Both the position numbers and the translations under genes were made by a program. The notes under the pieces were generated by a model that saw only the letters and a program-made list of their open reading frames with translations, did not search any database and was not told where the DNA came from. A DNA stretch of 64,000 nt, taken from positions 398,001 to 462,000 of the forward strand of contig NZ_CP035088.1 of assembly GCF_004786035.1 (NCBI RefSeq), read 5' to 3'. This document shows positions 37,935 to 46,918 of this stretch, in pieces. Numbering within the stretch: position 1 is the first letter of the stretch; every line of letters starts with the position of its first letter. Source of the stretch: Pseudomonas viciae. GTDB taxonomy: Bacteria > Pseudomonadota > Gammaproteobacteria > Pseudomonadales > Pseudomonadaceae.

Positions 37935-38555
37935 TTATTCGTGCTCTTCCAAGTACCGCAATGCCAGTCGCTCGGTCGCCACCTTGGTCGCTGGCGGGAG
38001 GTGCGGGGCCACCAGCATCATGATCTGGTAGACCACCAGCCGGACTTCGCCCTCGCGATCGAGGATCCGCTGATAGTCCAGCGAGAACAGCAAGGTCATG
38101 GTGATCTGTTCGACCAACTGTCCCAGCGCCTGGGTGTCGCTGACCAGCATGCCCTGGGCCTTGAGCTGCGCCAGCAGCGATGCCAGGGTGCGCTTCAGGG
38201 CATTGAGCAACTGACGGATGCCCTTGGCCAGTTTCGGCAGGCGCCCGGCCAGGTTCGACAGGTCCTGGAACAGAAACCGGTACTGCGCCAGGCGCTCGAC
38301 GATCAGGTGCAGGAATAGCCAGTAGTCTTCCGGCGCCAATTGCACATCGGCGGGTGGGTCCAGCAGTGGTGCCAGCTCGGCCTGGAATCGCTCGAACAGC
38401 CCGAGGATCAGCGGTTCCTTTCCATGAAAGTGGTAGTAGAGGTTGCCGGGGCTGATGCCCATTTCGTTGGCAACTTCCATGGTGGAAACATTCGGTTCGC
38501 CCTTGTCATTGAATAACTGCAGGGCGCATTCAAGGATGCGGTCGCGGGTTTTCAT
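37935..38555 (-). CDS. phaD: TetR-family transcriptional regulator PhaD
   Basis: PhaD activates pha genes in response to a fatty-acid-derived ligand. The 206-residue protein has the TetR helix-turn-helix (RDRILECALQLFNDKG, MEVANEMGISPGNLYYHF) and a helical ligand domain. It lies 60 bases after phaC2 and is the last gene of phaC1-phaZ-phaC2-phaD, the standard Pseudomonas order. Confidence 0.94.
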   Translation of the reverse strand: MKTRDRILECALQLFNDKGEPNVSTMEVANEMGISPGNLYYHFHGKEPLILGLFERFQAELAPLLDPPADVQLAPEDYWLFLHLIVERLAQYRFLFQDLSNLAGRLPKLAKGIRQLLNALKRTLASLLAQLKAQGMLVSDTQALGQLVEQITMTLLFSLDYQRILDREGEVRLVVYQIMMLVAPHLPPATKVATERLALRYLEEHE

Positions 38556-38615
38556 CCGGTCTTCTTAGTGATGGAGTCGTGCCACGACCGCCAACCCGGT
38601 CGTGGAGTGAGGCGT

Positions 38616-40298
38616 TCAGCGCACGCGCACATAGGTTCCGGGAGCCGCTTCCTGGGGTGGGTAGTTGGCGTTGCCCAGGGTCATCAGGGTTTCATGCTGG
38701 GCACCGGAGCGTTCCTGGATCCAGCTCAGCCATGGGGTCCACCAACTGCCGTCGACGTGCTTGGCGTCGTAGTACCAGGCCCGTGGATCGCTGCTCAGTT
38801 TCGGGCTTTCAACGTAATTGGCCTTGGGGTTGTTCGGCGGGTTGAGGATGCTCTGGACGTGACCGCTGTTGGACAGCACGAAGCGCCGTTCGCCACCGAG
38901 TAGCAGCGTCGAGCGATATACCGCATCCCACGGCGTGATGTGGTCGTTGATACCGGCCACGCTGAAACTGTCCACCGTCACTTTCTGCAGGTCTATCGGC
39001 GTGCCGCAGACCTCCAGGCCGCCAGGGTGGGTAAGGGGGTTGTGCTTGAAGAAGTCCAGCAGGTCGCCGTGCAGGGCTGCTGGCAGCCGGGTGCAGTCGT
39101 TGTTCCAGTAGAGGATGTCGAAGGCTGGCGGTTCCTTGCCCAGCAGATAGTTATTGATGAAGTACGTCCAGATCAGGTCGTTGGGGCGCATCCAGGCGAA
39201 TACCCGGGCCAGATCGCGGCCATCGAGGATGCCTTTCTGGTAGGAGCGCCGTTTGGCGGCTTCGAGGGTCTGCTCATCGATGAACAGCGTGGCGGGGCTG
39301 TCGATCTGGCTGTCCAGCAGGCTCACCAGGTAGGTGGCGCTCGCCACCCGGCGTAGCTGACGTTTGGCTTGCAGGTGGCCTTGCAGGGCTGCAATGGTCA
39401 TTCCGCCGGCGCAGGCACCCATCAGGTTGACCTCGCGGGCCCCCGTGATCGCCCGGCAGACGTTCATGGCCTCTTCCGTGGCCTCGACGTAGCTGGACAG
39501 GCCCCATTCGCGGTGGCGCACGTCAGGGTTGCGCCAGCTGATGATGAACACCTGCAAGCCGTTTTTCAGGGCGTACTGGACGAAGCTGTTGGAGGGGCTC
39601 AGGTCGAAGATGTAGAACTTGTTGATCTGCGGCGGCACGATCAGCAGTGGTTTGGCGTACTGCTTTTCGCTCATGGACTTGTACTGGATCAGCTCCAGCA
39701 TCTCATTGCGAAACACCACCGCGCCGGGGGTGGTGGCCAGACTCTTGCCGACTTCGAAGGCATGGGGCGTGGTTTGTCGCGGCAAGCCGTCGTTGTGCAG
39801 CAGGTCGTCCACCATGTGGCTGATGCCACGCACCAGGCTGCTGCCGCCGGAGTTGAACAGTTCCTTGAGTGCCAGCGGGTTGAGCAAGGTGTTGGAGGGC
39901 GATACGGCGTCATTGAGCAGGGCGAAGGCAAAATGCGCGCGGGCACGGTCATCCGGGTTCATGTCGCTTTCGTCGATCCAGCTGCAGACCTGTTTCTGCC
40001 AGCTCAGGTATGCCTGCAGGCTGCGGCTGTAGAACGGATTGAGCTGCCAGGTGGGATCGGCGAAGCGCTGGTCGTTGGGGTTGGTAGGGTGCAGGGTTTC
40101 TCCCAGCAGCACACGGCCCAACTGGCTGCCCAACCGCAATGCATGCCGGGCGCTGTGAATTGGGTTGCGCAAGCCGTGTGCGGCTACGCTGCGCAAAGTA
40201 GACAGCAGGTCCCTGCCGCGCAGGCCAGTGATTGCACTTTGTGCATTGATGAAGTTGGCAGGGGTGGGCATGGAGCCCTTCGCCGGTTTGTCGCGCAT
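38616..40298 (-). CDS. phaC2: Class II PHA synthase PhaC2
   Basis: PhaC2 polymerises (R)-3-hydroxyacyl-CoA into medium-chain-length PHA at the granule surface. The 560-residue protein has the lipase-like box GACAGG with catalytic Cys296, an acid residue in AGINDHITPWD, and the His in NSGHVQSILNPP. It resembles PhaC1 downstream of residue 75. It sits between phaZ and phaD. Confidence 0.96.
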   Translation of the reverse strand: MRDKPAKGSMPTPANFINAQSAITGLRGRDLLSTLRSVAAHGLRNPIHSARHALRLGSQLGRVLLGETLHPTNPNDQRFADPTWQLNPFYSRSLQAYLSWQKQVCSWIDESDMNPDDRARAHFAFALLNDAVSPSNTLLNPLALKELFNSGGSSLVRGISHMVDDLLHNDGLPRQTTPHAFEVGKSLATTPGAVVFRNEMLELIQYKSMSEKQYAKPLLIVPPQINKFYIFDLSPSNSFVQYALKNGLQVFIISWRNPDVRHREWGLSSYVEATEEAMNVCRAITGAREVNLMGACAGGMTIAALQGHLQAKRQLRRVASATYLVSLLDSQIDSPATLFIDEQTLEAAKRRSYQKGILDGRDLARVFAWMRPNDLIWTYFINNYLLGKEPPAFDILYWNNDCTRLPAALHGDLLDFFKHNPLTHPGGLEVCGTPIDLQKVTVDSFSVAGINDHITPWDAVYRSTLLLGGERRFVLSNSGHVQSILNPPNNPKANYVESPKLSSDPRAWYYDAKHVDGSWWTPWLSWIQERSGAQHETLMTLGNANYPPQEAAPGTYVRVR

Positions 40299-40409
40299 GA
40301 GTCAACTCCTTCGTCATCAAGCTAAAAACAAACACACCGAACCAGACAACATAGTCGCTGTTTCGGGTTGTTGCGCGATCCGGCGTCCTGCCAGGCGCTA
40401 TGGGTGGTG

Positions 40410-41267
40410 TCAGCCACCACCCTGTGGCGCGGGATGCGGGTGCATGACCGCGCGCTGACGTTCTTCCTCCAGAAACTTCATGATGATCGGTGCCACGGCC
40501 TCGGCCCGGGTAATCAGGAACAGATGGCCATCATCGATAATGTGCAGCTGGGCGTTGGGAATGCGCCAGGCCAGCATGCGCATGTTGATCAGCGGGATCA
40601 GCGGGTCATCGTCGCCGGCCAGCACCAGGGTCGGCTGGTGGATCTTGTGCAGCCAGTGGATGCTGGTCCAGCCCAGGCCGGCGAACAGTTGCCAGTAATA
40701 ACCGAGCTTGCCCGCCGAACGGACCTTGGCCGCGTGACTGGCCGCCAGGCTCGGGTCGCGACGGAACGAGCCGCCGTAGATCAGCGGGGCGATACGCATC
40801 ACATGGGATGGCTGAACATAGCGCCGGGGGCTGGCCATCATCCACAGCACTTTCGGCTTGCCCGGGACCATCACCGCTCCGGCGGCGGTGGCCGCCAGTA
40901 CCAGTTTCTTGCAGCGCTCAGGGTAGTCATAGGCGAACTGCTGGGCCAGGGCACCACCCCAGGACACACCGATCACGTTGACCTGCCCATAGTCGAGGTA
41001 ATCGAGCATGCGCGCGGTGAGTTTCGCCAGGCCTGGAAAGCGATACGGCCGGTTGGGCGTCGACGAACCGCCGACACCGGGCACATCGAAGGCGATGACT
41101 TCCAGGTCCGGGTCCAGAGCCTCGATGAACGGGAATACCAGTTCCAGGTTGGCGCCGATGCCATTGAAAATCAGCAGGGGCGTCAAGTGAGGCTTGCCGG
41201 GACGTACCGCGGTGCGCAAGGTCTGGCCATCCAGATCGACGGTACGGAAAATGTACGGTTGCGGCAT
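40410..41267 (-). CDS. phaZ: Intracellular PHA depolymerase PhaZ
   Basis: PhaZ breaks down stored medium-chain-length PHA. The 285-residue alpha/beta hydrolase has the nucleophile box GVSWGG (Ser102), the acid region in LAGDDDPLIP and the His in IIDDGHLFLITRAE. The length is normal for the Pseudomonas enzyme. It lies between the two synthase genes on the same strand. Confidence 0.95.
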   Translation of the reverse strand: MPQPYIFRTVDLDGQTLRTAVRPGKPHLTPLLIFNGIGANLELVFPFIEALDPDLEVIAFDVPGVGGSSTPNRPYRFPGLAKLTARMLDYLDYGQVNVIGVSWGGALAQQFAYDYPERCKKLVLAATAAGAVMVPGKPKVLWMMASPRRYVQPSHVMRIAPLIYGGSFRRDPSLAASHAAKVRSAGKLGYYWQLFAGLGWTSIHWLHKIHQPTLVLAGDDDPLIPLINMRMLAWRIPNAQLHIIDDGHLFLITRAEAVAPIIMKFLEEERQRAVMHPHPAPQGGG

Positions 41268-41331
41268 GCTTCAAGCCCTGTGGGTCATGTCTCGGTTTAC
41301 CTGTGTTCGATCTGTCAGACCGAGTCGCTGC

Positions 41332-41428
41332 CTTCGCGAGCAAGCCCGCTCCCACATGGGGTTCGGTGTGAACATGAGTTTCAGGTTCGCGGTCGATCCA
41401 AATGTGGGAGCGGGCTTGCTCGCGAAGA
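41332..41428. repeat. REPIN in the phaC1-phaZ gap
   Basis: TTCGCGAGCAAGCCCGCTCC and its inverted partner (GGAGCGGGCTTGCTCGCGAA) are spaced by about 50 bases in the 243-base gap between phaC1 and phaZ. Its hairpin could lower expression of distal genes. Confidence 0.9.
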
Positions 41429-41510
41429 CGGCCCTGCATTCAACATCAATGTCGGCTGCCGGAATGCTTTCGTGAGCAAACCCACCCCTATACCAAACAA
41501 CTTGCATCCG

Positions 41511-43190
41511 TTACCGCTCATGCACATAAGTGCCGGGCGCCGCTTCACCGGCCGGATAAGCCTTGTTGCCCAACACGGTGGGGGCTTTCTTCAGTTTGCC
41601 CGAGCGCTCGGCCTGCCAGGCCTGCCAGTGCAGCCACCAGGAGTCAGTGTGCTTGGTGGAGTTCTCCTGCCAATCCTCGGCCTTGGCTGGCATGTCTTCG
41701 CTGGTCATGTAGCGTGACTTGGGATTGCCCGGCGGGTTGAGGATGCTCTGGATATGACCGCTGCTCGACAGCACGAATTCCACTTTTCCACCAAACAGCT
41801 GCGCCGACTTATAGCAGGACTTCCACGGTGTGATGTGGTCGTTGGTGCCCGCCAGGGAAAAGATGTCGGCAGTGACCTGCTTGAGGTCGATCGGCGTGCC
41901 GCACACTTCCAGTGCATTGGGTCGGATCAACGGGTTGTTTTTGAACATCTCGATGAGGTCGCCGTGGAACGCTGCCGGCAGCCGCGTGGTGTCGTTGTTC
42001 CAGAACAGGATGTCGAATACCGGCGGCTCGTTGCCCAGCAGGTAGTTATTGACCCAGTAGTTCCAGATCAGGTCGTTGGGGCGCATCCAGGCGAAAACCT
42101 TGGCCATGTCGCGGCCCTCGAGCACGCCGGCCTGGTAAGAGTGACGCTTGGCCGCTTCCAGGGTCTGTTCGTCGACGAACAGCGCAACGTCGGTGTCCAG
42201 GGTGGTGTCGAGCACGCTGACCAGCAGGGTCAGGGCGTTGACCTTCTTTTCGCCGAGGGCGGCGTAGTGACCCAGCAACGCGGTGCAGGTGATACCGCCC
42301 GAGCAGGCGCCCAGCATGTTCACGTCCTTGCTGCCGGTGATGGCCGTGACCACGTCCACCGCTTCCTTGAGCGCCTCGATGTAGGTCGACAGGCCCCACT
42401 CACGCTGTTCCTTGGTGGGGTTGCGCCAGCTGACGATGAAGGTCTGTACGTTGCTGCGCAGGCAGAACCGCGCCAGGCTCTTGTCCGGGCTGAGGTCGAA
42501 GACGTAGAACTTGTTGATCTGCGGCGGTACCACCAGCAGCGGGCGCTCGTGGACCTGCTCGGTGATGGGGCGGTACTGGATCAGTTCCAGCACATCGTTG
42601 CGAAACACCACGGCGCCTTCGGTCACGCCCAGGCTCTTGCCGACTTCGAATGCGCCCATGTCGACCTGGCTCGGCATGCCGCCGTTGTGCACCAGGTCCT
42701 TGGCCAAGTGGGACAGACCGTCCAGCAGGCTCTTGCCACCGGTTTCGAAGAAACGCTTGACCGCCGCCGGGTTGGCTGCCGAGTTGGTCGGGGCCATGGC
42801 TTCGGTCATCAGGTTGATCACGAAATGCCCGCGGCTGATGTCCGCCGGCGAGAGGTTGCTGTCGTCGATCCAGGCGTGCAGCTCCTTGCGCCACGCCAGG
42901 TAGGTTTGCAGATAACGTTTGTAGAGCGGGTTCTGGCTCCACGCCGGGTCGGCGAAACGACGGTCATCGCTCGAGGGTTGCAGTGCGGATTTGCCGAACA
43001 GGACGTTCTTGAGTTCTACGCCGAAATGGGCGACGTGCTTGACGCTGTGCAGCGGTTGCTTGATGGCCTGGGTCAGCACCATTCGGGCAGAGGCCAGCAG
43101 ATCTTTTCTGCGCAAGCCGACGACAGGATTCAACCCCAGGGTATTTTCCGAGGCCTGGTACTTCAGGTCATCGTTGTTCTTGTTGCTCAT
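41511..43190 (-). CDS. phaC1: Class II PHA synthase PhaC1
   Basis: PhaC1 is the first synthase of the mcl-PHA locus. The 559-residue protein begins MSNKNNDDLKYQASENTLGLNP, has the box GACSGG with catalytic Cys296, the acid residue in AGTNDHITPW and His in SSGHIQSILNPPG. It is the promoter-proximal gene of phaC1-phaZ-phaC2-phaD and has a sigma-54-like element about 145 bases upstream. Confidence 0.97.
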   Translation of the reverse strand: MSNKNNDDLKYQASENTLGLNPVVGLRRKDLLASARMVLTQAIKQPLHSVKHVAHFGVELKNVLFGKSALQPSSDDRRFADPAWSQNPLYKRYLQTYLAWRKELHAWIDDSNLSPADISRGHFVINLMTEAMAPTNSAANPAAVKRFFETGGKSLLDGLSHLAKDLVHNGGMPSQVDMGAFEVGKSLGVTEGAVVFRNDVLELIQYRPITEQVHERPLLVVPPQINKFYVFDLSPDKSLARFCLRSNVQTFIVSWRNPTKEQREWGLSTYIEALKEAVDVVTAITGSKDVNMLGACSGGITCTALLGHYAALGEKKVNALTLLVSVLDTTLDTDVALFVDEQTLEAAKRHSYQAGVLEGRDMAKVFAWMRPNDLIWNYWVNNYLLGNEPPVFDILFWNNDTTRLPAAFHGDLIEMFKNNPLIRPNALEVCGTPIDLKQVTADIFSLAGTNDHITPWKSCYKSAQLFGGKVEFVLSSSGHIQSILNPPGNPKSRYMTSEDMPAKAEDWQENSTKHTDSWWLHWQAWQAERSGKLKKAPTVLGNKAYPAGEAAPGTYVHER

Positions 43191-43312
43191 CTACGACGCT
43201 CCATTGTCCTTCAGACGAGTACCCGGACTGTGCCGTAAAGCCACACAGCCAATTCCAGGTACGCTGCTCGGGTGACCGTTAATTCCGCATCGAGGCCAAT
43301 GAGGAAACTTGT

Positions 43313-43337
43313 GCAAGGAACTCGACGGTTCCTTTGC
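43313..43337 (-). other. Hairpin in the phaC1 leader
   Basis: GCAAGGAAC and GTTCCTTTGC pair with one bulge. If transcription starts from the sigma-54-like element, this would lie at the 5' end of the phaC1 mRNA. Confidence 0.4.
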
Positions 43338-43350
43338 AGGGAACTTGCCA
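43335..43350 (-). promoter_or_regulatory. Sigma-54 (-24/-12) promoter of phaC1
   Basis: Read on the minus strand, the sequence is TGGCAAGTTCCCTGCA. The GG and GC pairs are exactly ten bases apart as in the consensus TGGCACGNNNNTTGCA. It lies about 145 bases upstream of the phaC1 start. An RpoN link to PHA synthesis is established in Pseudomonas, and a -24/-12 element upstream of phaC1 has been reported. Confidence 0.7.
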
Positions 43351-43467
43351 GCTCCATTGGTTACCCGAGTTTAATTTTTTTCGCAAGCAGGCCAGTCATT
43401 GACGTTGCCGCGCGGGCATTCAAGCAGATGAGTCTAGAAAATTCGCCCTAAAGCGCCAGCCCTTGAG

Positions 43468-43845
43468 TTAGAGCATTAGCTTGACGACAGATTCGTTCGG
43501 GTCACGGGTTTTTCCGGCTGCCTTGAGCTCCGCAAGATAATCGTTCCACAAGTCTTGCTGGCGTACCGCCAACTGATAGAGATAGTCCCAGGTGAACAGT
43601 CCGCTGTCGTGGCCGTCGTCGAAGGTCAGTTTCAGTGCGTACTGGCCGGCCGGTTCAACCTTGCTCAGGCCGACGTTGAGCTTGCCGTATTGCAGGATGG
43701 GTTTGCCATGGCCCTGGACCTCGGCGGAAGGCGAATGCACCCGCAGGAATTCGGCGGGCAGGTGATACTCCTCGTCCGGCGCGTATTTCAGCGTCAGGGT
43801 TTTGGAGGCTTTGTGCAGGTTGATGGCGGTGGGGAGTTTGGTCAT
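43468..43845 (-). CDS. DUF971 (GBBH-like N-terminal domain) protein
   Basis: This 125-residue protein matches the DUF971 family, related to the N-terminal domain of gamma-butyrobetaine hydroxylase: AINLHKASKTLTLKYAPDEEYHLPAEFLRV, YALKLTFDDGHDSGLFTWDYLYQL. Its role is unknown; in other bacteria the family is found near Fe-S and hslVU genes. It lies downstream of hslU, separated by a REPIN, so it may have its own promoter. Confidence 0.85.
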   Translation of the reverse strand: MTKLPTAINLHKASKTLTLKYAPDEEYHLPAEFLRVHSPSAEVQGHGKPILQYGKLNVGLSKVEPAGQYALKLTFDDGHDSGLFTWDYLYQLAVRQQDLWNDYLAELKAAGKTRDPNESVVKLML

Positions 43846-43899
43846 GGCTTCTGATCCGTCTCTGAAGGGAGCCTTGATCTATAAAACGACACAGTCAAA

Positions 43900-43991
43900 T
43901 GTGGGAGCGGGCTTGCTCGCGAATGCGCAGTGTCAGTCACAGCAATGTTGACTGTTACACCGCATTCGCGAGCAAGCCCGCTCCCACAGGT
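43900..43991. repeat. REPIN between hslU and DUF971
   Basis: An inverted REP pair, GTGGGAGCGGGCTTGCTCGC and GCGAGCAAGCCCGCTCCCAC, with a loop of roughly 40-50 bases. Confidence 0.9.
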
Positions 43992-44014
43992 CTGCGTTCG
44001 CCTGTAATTGCTCC

Positions 44015-45352
44015 TTACAGGATATACCGCGACAGATCTTCGTTCTGTGCCAATTCACCCAGGTGGCTGTTGACGTACTCGGCGTCGATCAGGATCGGCG
44101 CTTCGTTGTGAGTGCTGGCCAGGTCGCCAGCGCTGAACGACACTTCCTCGAGCAGGCGTTCGAGCAGCGTGTGCAGGCGACGGGCACCGATGTTCTCGGT
44201 CTTCTCGTTGACCTGCCAGGCGATCTGCGCCAGGCGCTTGATACCTTCCGGGGTGAACTCGATGTTCAGGCCCTCGGTCTTGAGCAGCGCGCAATACTGT
44301 TCGGTGAGGGAGGCATGGGGTTCGCTCAGGATGCGTTCGAAGTCTTCCGGCGTCAGCGCCTTGAGTTCGACACGAATCGGCAGGCGGCCTTGCAGCTCCG
44401 GCACCAGGTCGCTCGGCTTGCTCAGGTGGAACGCGCCGGAAGCGATGAACAGGATGTGGTCGGTCTTGACCATGCCCAGCTTGGTGTTGACCGTGCAGCC
44501 TTCGATCAGCGGCAGCAGGTCGCGTTGCACACCTTCACGGGAGACATCGGCGCCGCCGACATTGCCGCGTTTGGCGACCTTGTCGATTTCGTCGATGAAC
44601 ACGATGCCGTGCTGCTCGACCGCCTCCAGCGCCTTGGCCTTCAACTCTTCTTCGTTGACCAGGCGGCCGGCTTCTTCATCGCGCACCAGTTTCAGCGCGT
44701 CCTTGACCTTGAGCTTGCGGCTTTTCTTCTTGCCCTTGCCCATGTTGGCGAACAGGCTTTGCAACTGGTTGGTCATTTCTTCCATGCCCGGCGGCGCGGA
44801 AATATCGACGCCGGCCATTTCGGCCACTTCGATCTCGATCTCCTTGTCGTCCAGCTGACCTTCGCGCAGGCGCTTGCGGAACAGCTGGCGGGTGTTGGAG
44901 TCCTGGGTCGCGGCGGAGTCGGCGTTGAAGCCCATGCGCGCCGGCGGTAGCAGGGCATCGAGGATGCGCTCTTCGGCGGCGTCTTCGGCGCGGTGGCGAA
45001 CCTTGGTGATTTCCTGTTCGCGCAGCAGCTTGATGGCGGCATCGGCCAGGTCACGGATGATCGATTCGACGTCGCGACCGACATAACCGACTTCGGTGAA
45101 CTTGGTGGCTTCGACTTTGATGAACGGTGCGTTGGCGAGTTTGGCCAGGCGCCGGGCGATCTCGGTTTTACCGACACCGGTCGGGCCGATCATCAGGATG
45201 TTCTTGGGGGTTACTTCGACGCGCAGTTCTTCGGGCAGTTGCATCCGACGCCAGCGGTTACGCAGGGCGATGGCGACGGCGCGCTTGGCATCGTCCTGGC
45301 CGATGATATGGCGGTTGAGTTCGTGGACGATTTCGCGGGGAGTCATGGACAT
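44015..45352 (-). CDS. hslU: ATP-dependent protease ATPase subunit HslU
   Basis: HslU unfolds substrates for the HslV peptidase. The 445-residue AAA+ protein begins [36 protein letters not shown], with Walker [10 protein letters not shown], Walker B IVFIDEID, an intermediate I-domain (about 110-240) and the C-terminal LSRYIL tail that inserts into HslV. It follows hslV after 54 bases and shares its heat-shock promoter. Confidence 0.97.
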   Translation of the reverse strand: MSMTPREIVHELNRHIIGQDDAKRAVAIALRNRWRRMQLPEELRVEVTPKNILMIGPTGVGKTEIARRLAKLANAPFIKVEATKFTEVGYVGRDVESIIRDLADAAIKLLREQEITKVRHRAEDAAEERILDALLPPARMGFNADSAATQDSNTRQLFRKRLREGQLDDKEIEIEVAEMAGVDISAPPGMEEMTNQLQSLFANMGKGKKKSRKLKVKDALKLVRDEEAGRLVNEEELKAKALEAVEQHGIVFIDEIDKVAKRGNVGGADVSREGVQRDLLPLIEGCTVNTKLGMVKTDHILFIASGAFHLSKPSDLVPELQGRLPIRVELKALTPEDFERILSEPHASLTEQYCALLKTEGLNIEFTPEGIKRLAQIAWQVNEKTENIGARRLHTLLERLLEEVSFSAGDLASTHNEAPILIDAEYVNSHLGELAQNEDLSRYIL

Positions 45353-45406
45353 AATAATTGGCGGTCCTCAAGCAAGAATGAGCCGTGGCGTTGAGCCGAA
45401 ACAGGC

Positions 45407-45937
45407 TTATTCCGCGAGATCCTGCTCCTCAATGGTTTGGGTGTGGTTGGTGAAGACACAGATGTCGCCAGCAATGCCCAGGGCAGTCTCGACGATTTCA
45501 CGGGCTGACAGGTCAGTCTTTTTCAACAGGGCGCTGGCCGCGGCCTGGGCGTAGGCGCCGCCGGAGCCCATGGCGATCAGGCCATCCTCGGGCTCAACGA
45601 CGTCGCCGTTGCCGGTGATGATCAGCGAGGCGTCTTTGTTGGCGACTGCGAGCATGGCTTCGAGGCGGCTCAGGGAGCGGTCGGTGCGCCACTCCTTGGC
45701 CAGTTCCACGGCGGCACGGACCAGATGACCCTGGTGTTTCTCCAGCTGGCCTTCGAAACGTTCGAACAGGGTGAAAGCGTCGGCGGTGGCCCCGGCGAAC
45801 CCGGCGATGACCTCGCCGTGATATAGGCGGCGGACTTTCTTCGCGTTGCCTTTCATCACGGTGTTGCCCAGTGAAACCTGGCCGTCGCCGCCCATGACGA
45901 CTTTGCCATGACGGCGGACTGAAACGATGGTGGTCAA
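45407..45937 (-). CDS. hslV: ATP-dependent protease peptidase subunit HslV
   Basis: HslV is the proteasome-like threonine peptidase of the HslUV complex. The 176-residue protein reads (M)[19 protein letters not shown]; after removal of the initiator residue, Thr1 is the nucleophile. No ATG fits, and the start is a TTG at 45937 with GGAG eight bases upstream, giving exactly the usual length. The frame extends upstream without homology. Confidence 0.95.
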   Translation of the reverse strand: MTTIVSVRRHGKVVMGGDGQVSLGNTVMKGNAKKVRRLYHGEVIAGFAGATADAFTLFERFEGQLEKHQGHLVRAAVELAKEWRTDRSLSRLEAMLAVANKDASLIITGNGDVVEPEDGLIAMGSGGAYAQAAASALLKKTDLSAREIVETALGIAGDICVFTNHTQTIEEQDLAE

Positions 45938-45982
45938 GGGAGAGTCTCCACGCAGCGGGGCGAAAATGCCCGGATGGAACTC

Positions 45983-46010
45983 ATATGGGGGTGGCGCGGG
46001 TTTTTTCAAC
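45983..46010 (-). promoter_or_regulatory. Sigma-32 heat-shock promoter of hslVU
   Basis: On the minus strand GTTGAAA (46010-46004), 13 bases, then CCCCATAT (45990-45983). This is very close to the RpoH consensus CTTGAAA-N13-17-CCCCATNT. It lies about 45 bases before the hslV TTG start. Confidence 0.85.
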
Positions 46011-46046
46011 TGTGGGGCGGGGGAGGGGACGAGTGGTGCGAGTCAC

Positions 46047-46157
46047 GTAGGAGCTGCCGAGCGGAGCGAGGCTGCGATCTTTTGATCTTAATCTTCCGCT
46101 CGAGACTCAAGCTAAAAGGGAAAGATCGCAGCCTCGCTCCGCTCGACAGCTCCTACA
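46047..46157. repeat. Long inverted repeat of a second REP family
   Basis: A left arm starting GTAGGAGCTGCCGAGCGGAG (about 46047-46083) and a right arm ending CCGCTCGACAGCTCCTAC (to 46157) are reverse complements over about 36 bases with one mismatch. It differs from the GTGGGAGC REPs and belongs to the other common fluorescens-group palindrome (GTAGGAGCTGCCGAGCGNAG). A single GCGGGAGCAAGCTCCC palindrome follows at about 46162-46183. Confidence 0.85.
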
Positions 46158-46221
46158 GGCCCAGCGGGAGCAAGCTCCCTCGCCACAAAAAAACCATAAC
46201 CACAGGTGTTCTCGGCAGAGA

Positions 46222-46917
46222 TCAGCGACTCTGGCGTTGTTGTAACAACAGGTTACTGAAGCCGCTGCCGGCCAGTTGTTTCTGGGCCTTGGTCAGCTCT
46301 TCGCGGTTGCTGAACGGACCGACCAGTACCCGGTACCAGGTTTCGTCCTTCACAGTCCCGGACTCCACCGCCACCGACTGACCCAGCAAAATGATCTGCG
46401 CCCGAACCTTGTCCGCATCGGCTTCCTTGCGGAACGAACCGGCCTGGAGGAAGAACTTCGTTACCGGCGCGGCCTTCTGCACCGGTGGGGCCGGTGGCGG
46501 CGTAATGCCGGCCAGTGCCGCCTGGGCGCGGGCGGTGTCGATTTTCGCCGCTTCCGCCGGGGTCACTGGGGTGGTGGGCACTTGCGGTGTCGGCAGGGTT
46601 TTCTCCGGCACTGCGTCGGGCGGCACGATGACTTCCGATTCCGGCAGCAGGGTGTAGAAGTCGTATTTCGGCTTCACCGGTTGCGTCGGGCTCGGCGGGG
46701 TCTTGTTGGCCTCGGCGATGCGCGTGGCTTTCTGCTGCTCTTGCCGGACGCGCTTGACGTCATCGCCCTGGCCTGGGTCCAGTTTCATCAGGAACACAAT
46801 GAAAGCGCCAACGGTCAGGCCGATGGCCATCCACAACCAGCCCGGAATCGGCTTTTTGGCCGGGGCCTGGTAACGACTGGCGCCGCGCTTGGGTGCAGGT
46901 TTTTTCTTGGCAGCCAA
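46222..46917 (-). CDS. SPOR-domain membrane protein (FtsN-like)
   Basis: This 231-residue protein has a short basic cytoplasmic N-terminus (MAAKKKPAPKRGASRY), one membrane segment (WLWMAIGLTVGAFIVFLMKL), a Pro/Thr-rich periplasmic linker and a C-terminal SPOR domain (FFLQAGSFRKEADADKVRAQ, WYRVLVGPFSNREELTKAQ). SPOR domains bind denuded septal peptidoglycan, so a septal role like FtsN is likely. It follows argS by one base on the same strand, a conserved Pseudomonas arrangement. Confidence 0.9.
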   Translation of the reverse strand: MAAKKKPAPKRGASRYQAPAKKPIPGWLWMAIGLTVGAFIVFLMKLDPGQGDDVKRVRQEQQKATRIAEANKTPPSPTQPVKPKYDFYTLLPESEVIVPPDAVPEKTLPTPQVPTTPVTPAEAAKIDTARAQAALAGITPPPAPPVQKAAPVTKFFLQAGSFRKEADADKVRAQIILLGQSVAVESGTVKDETWYRVLVGPFSNREELTKAQKQLAGSGFSNLLLQQRQSR

Positions 46918-46918
46918 C

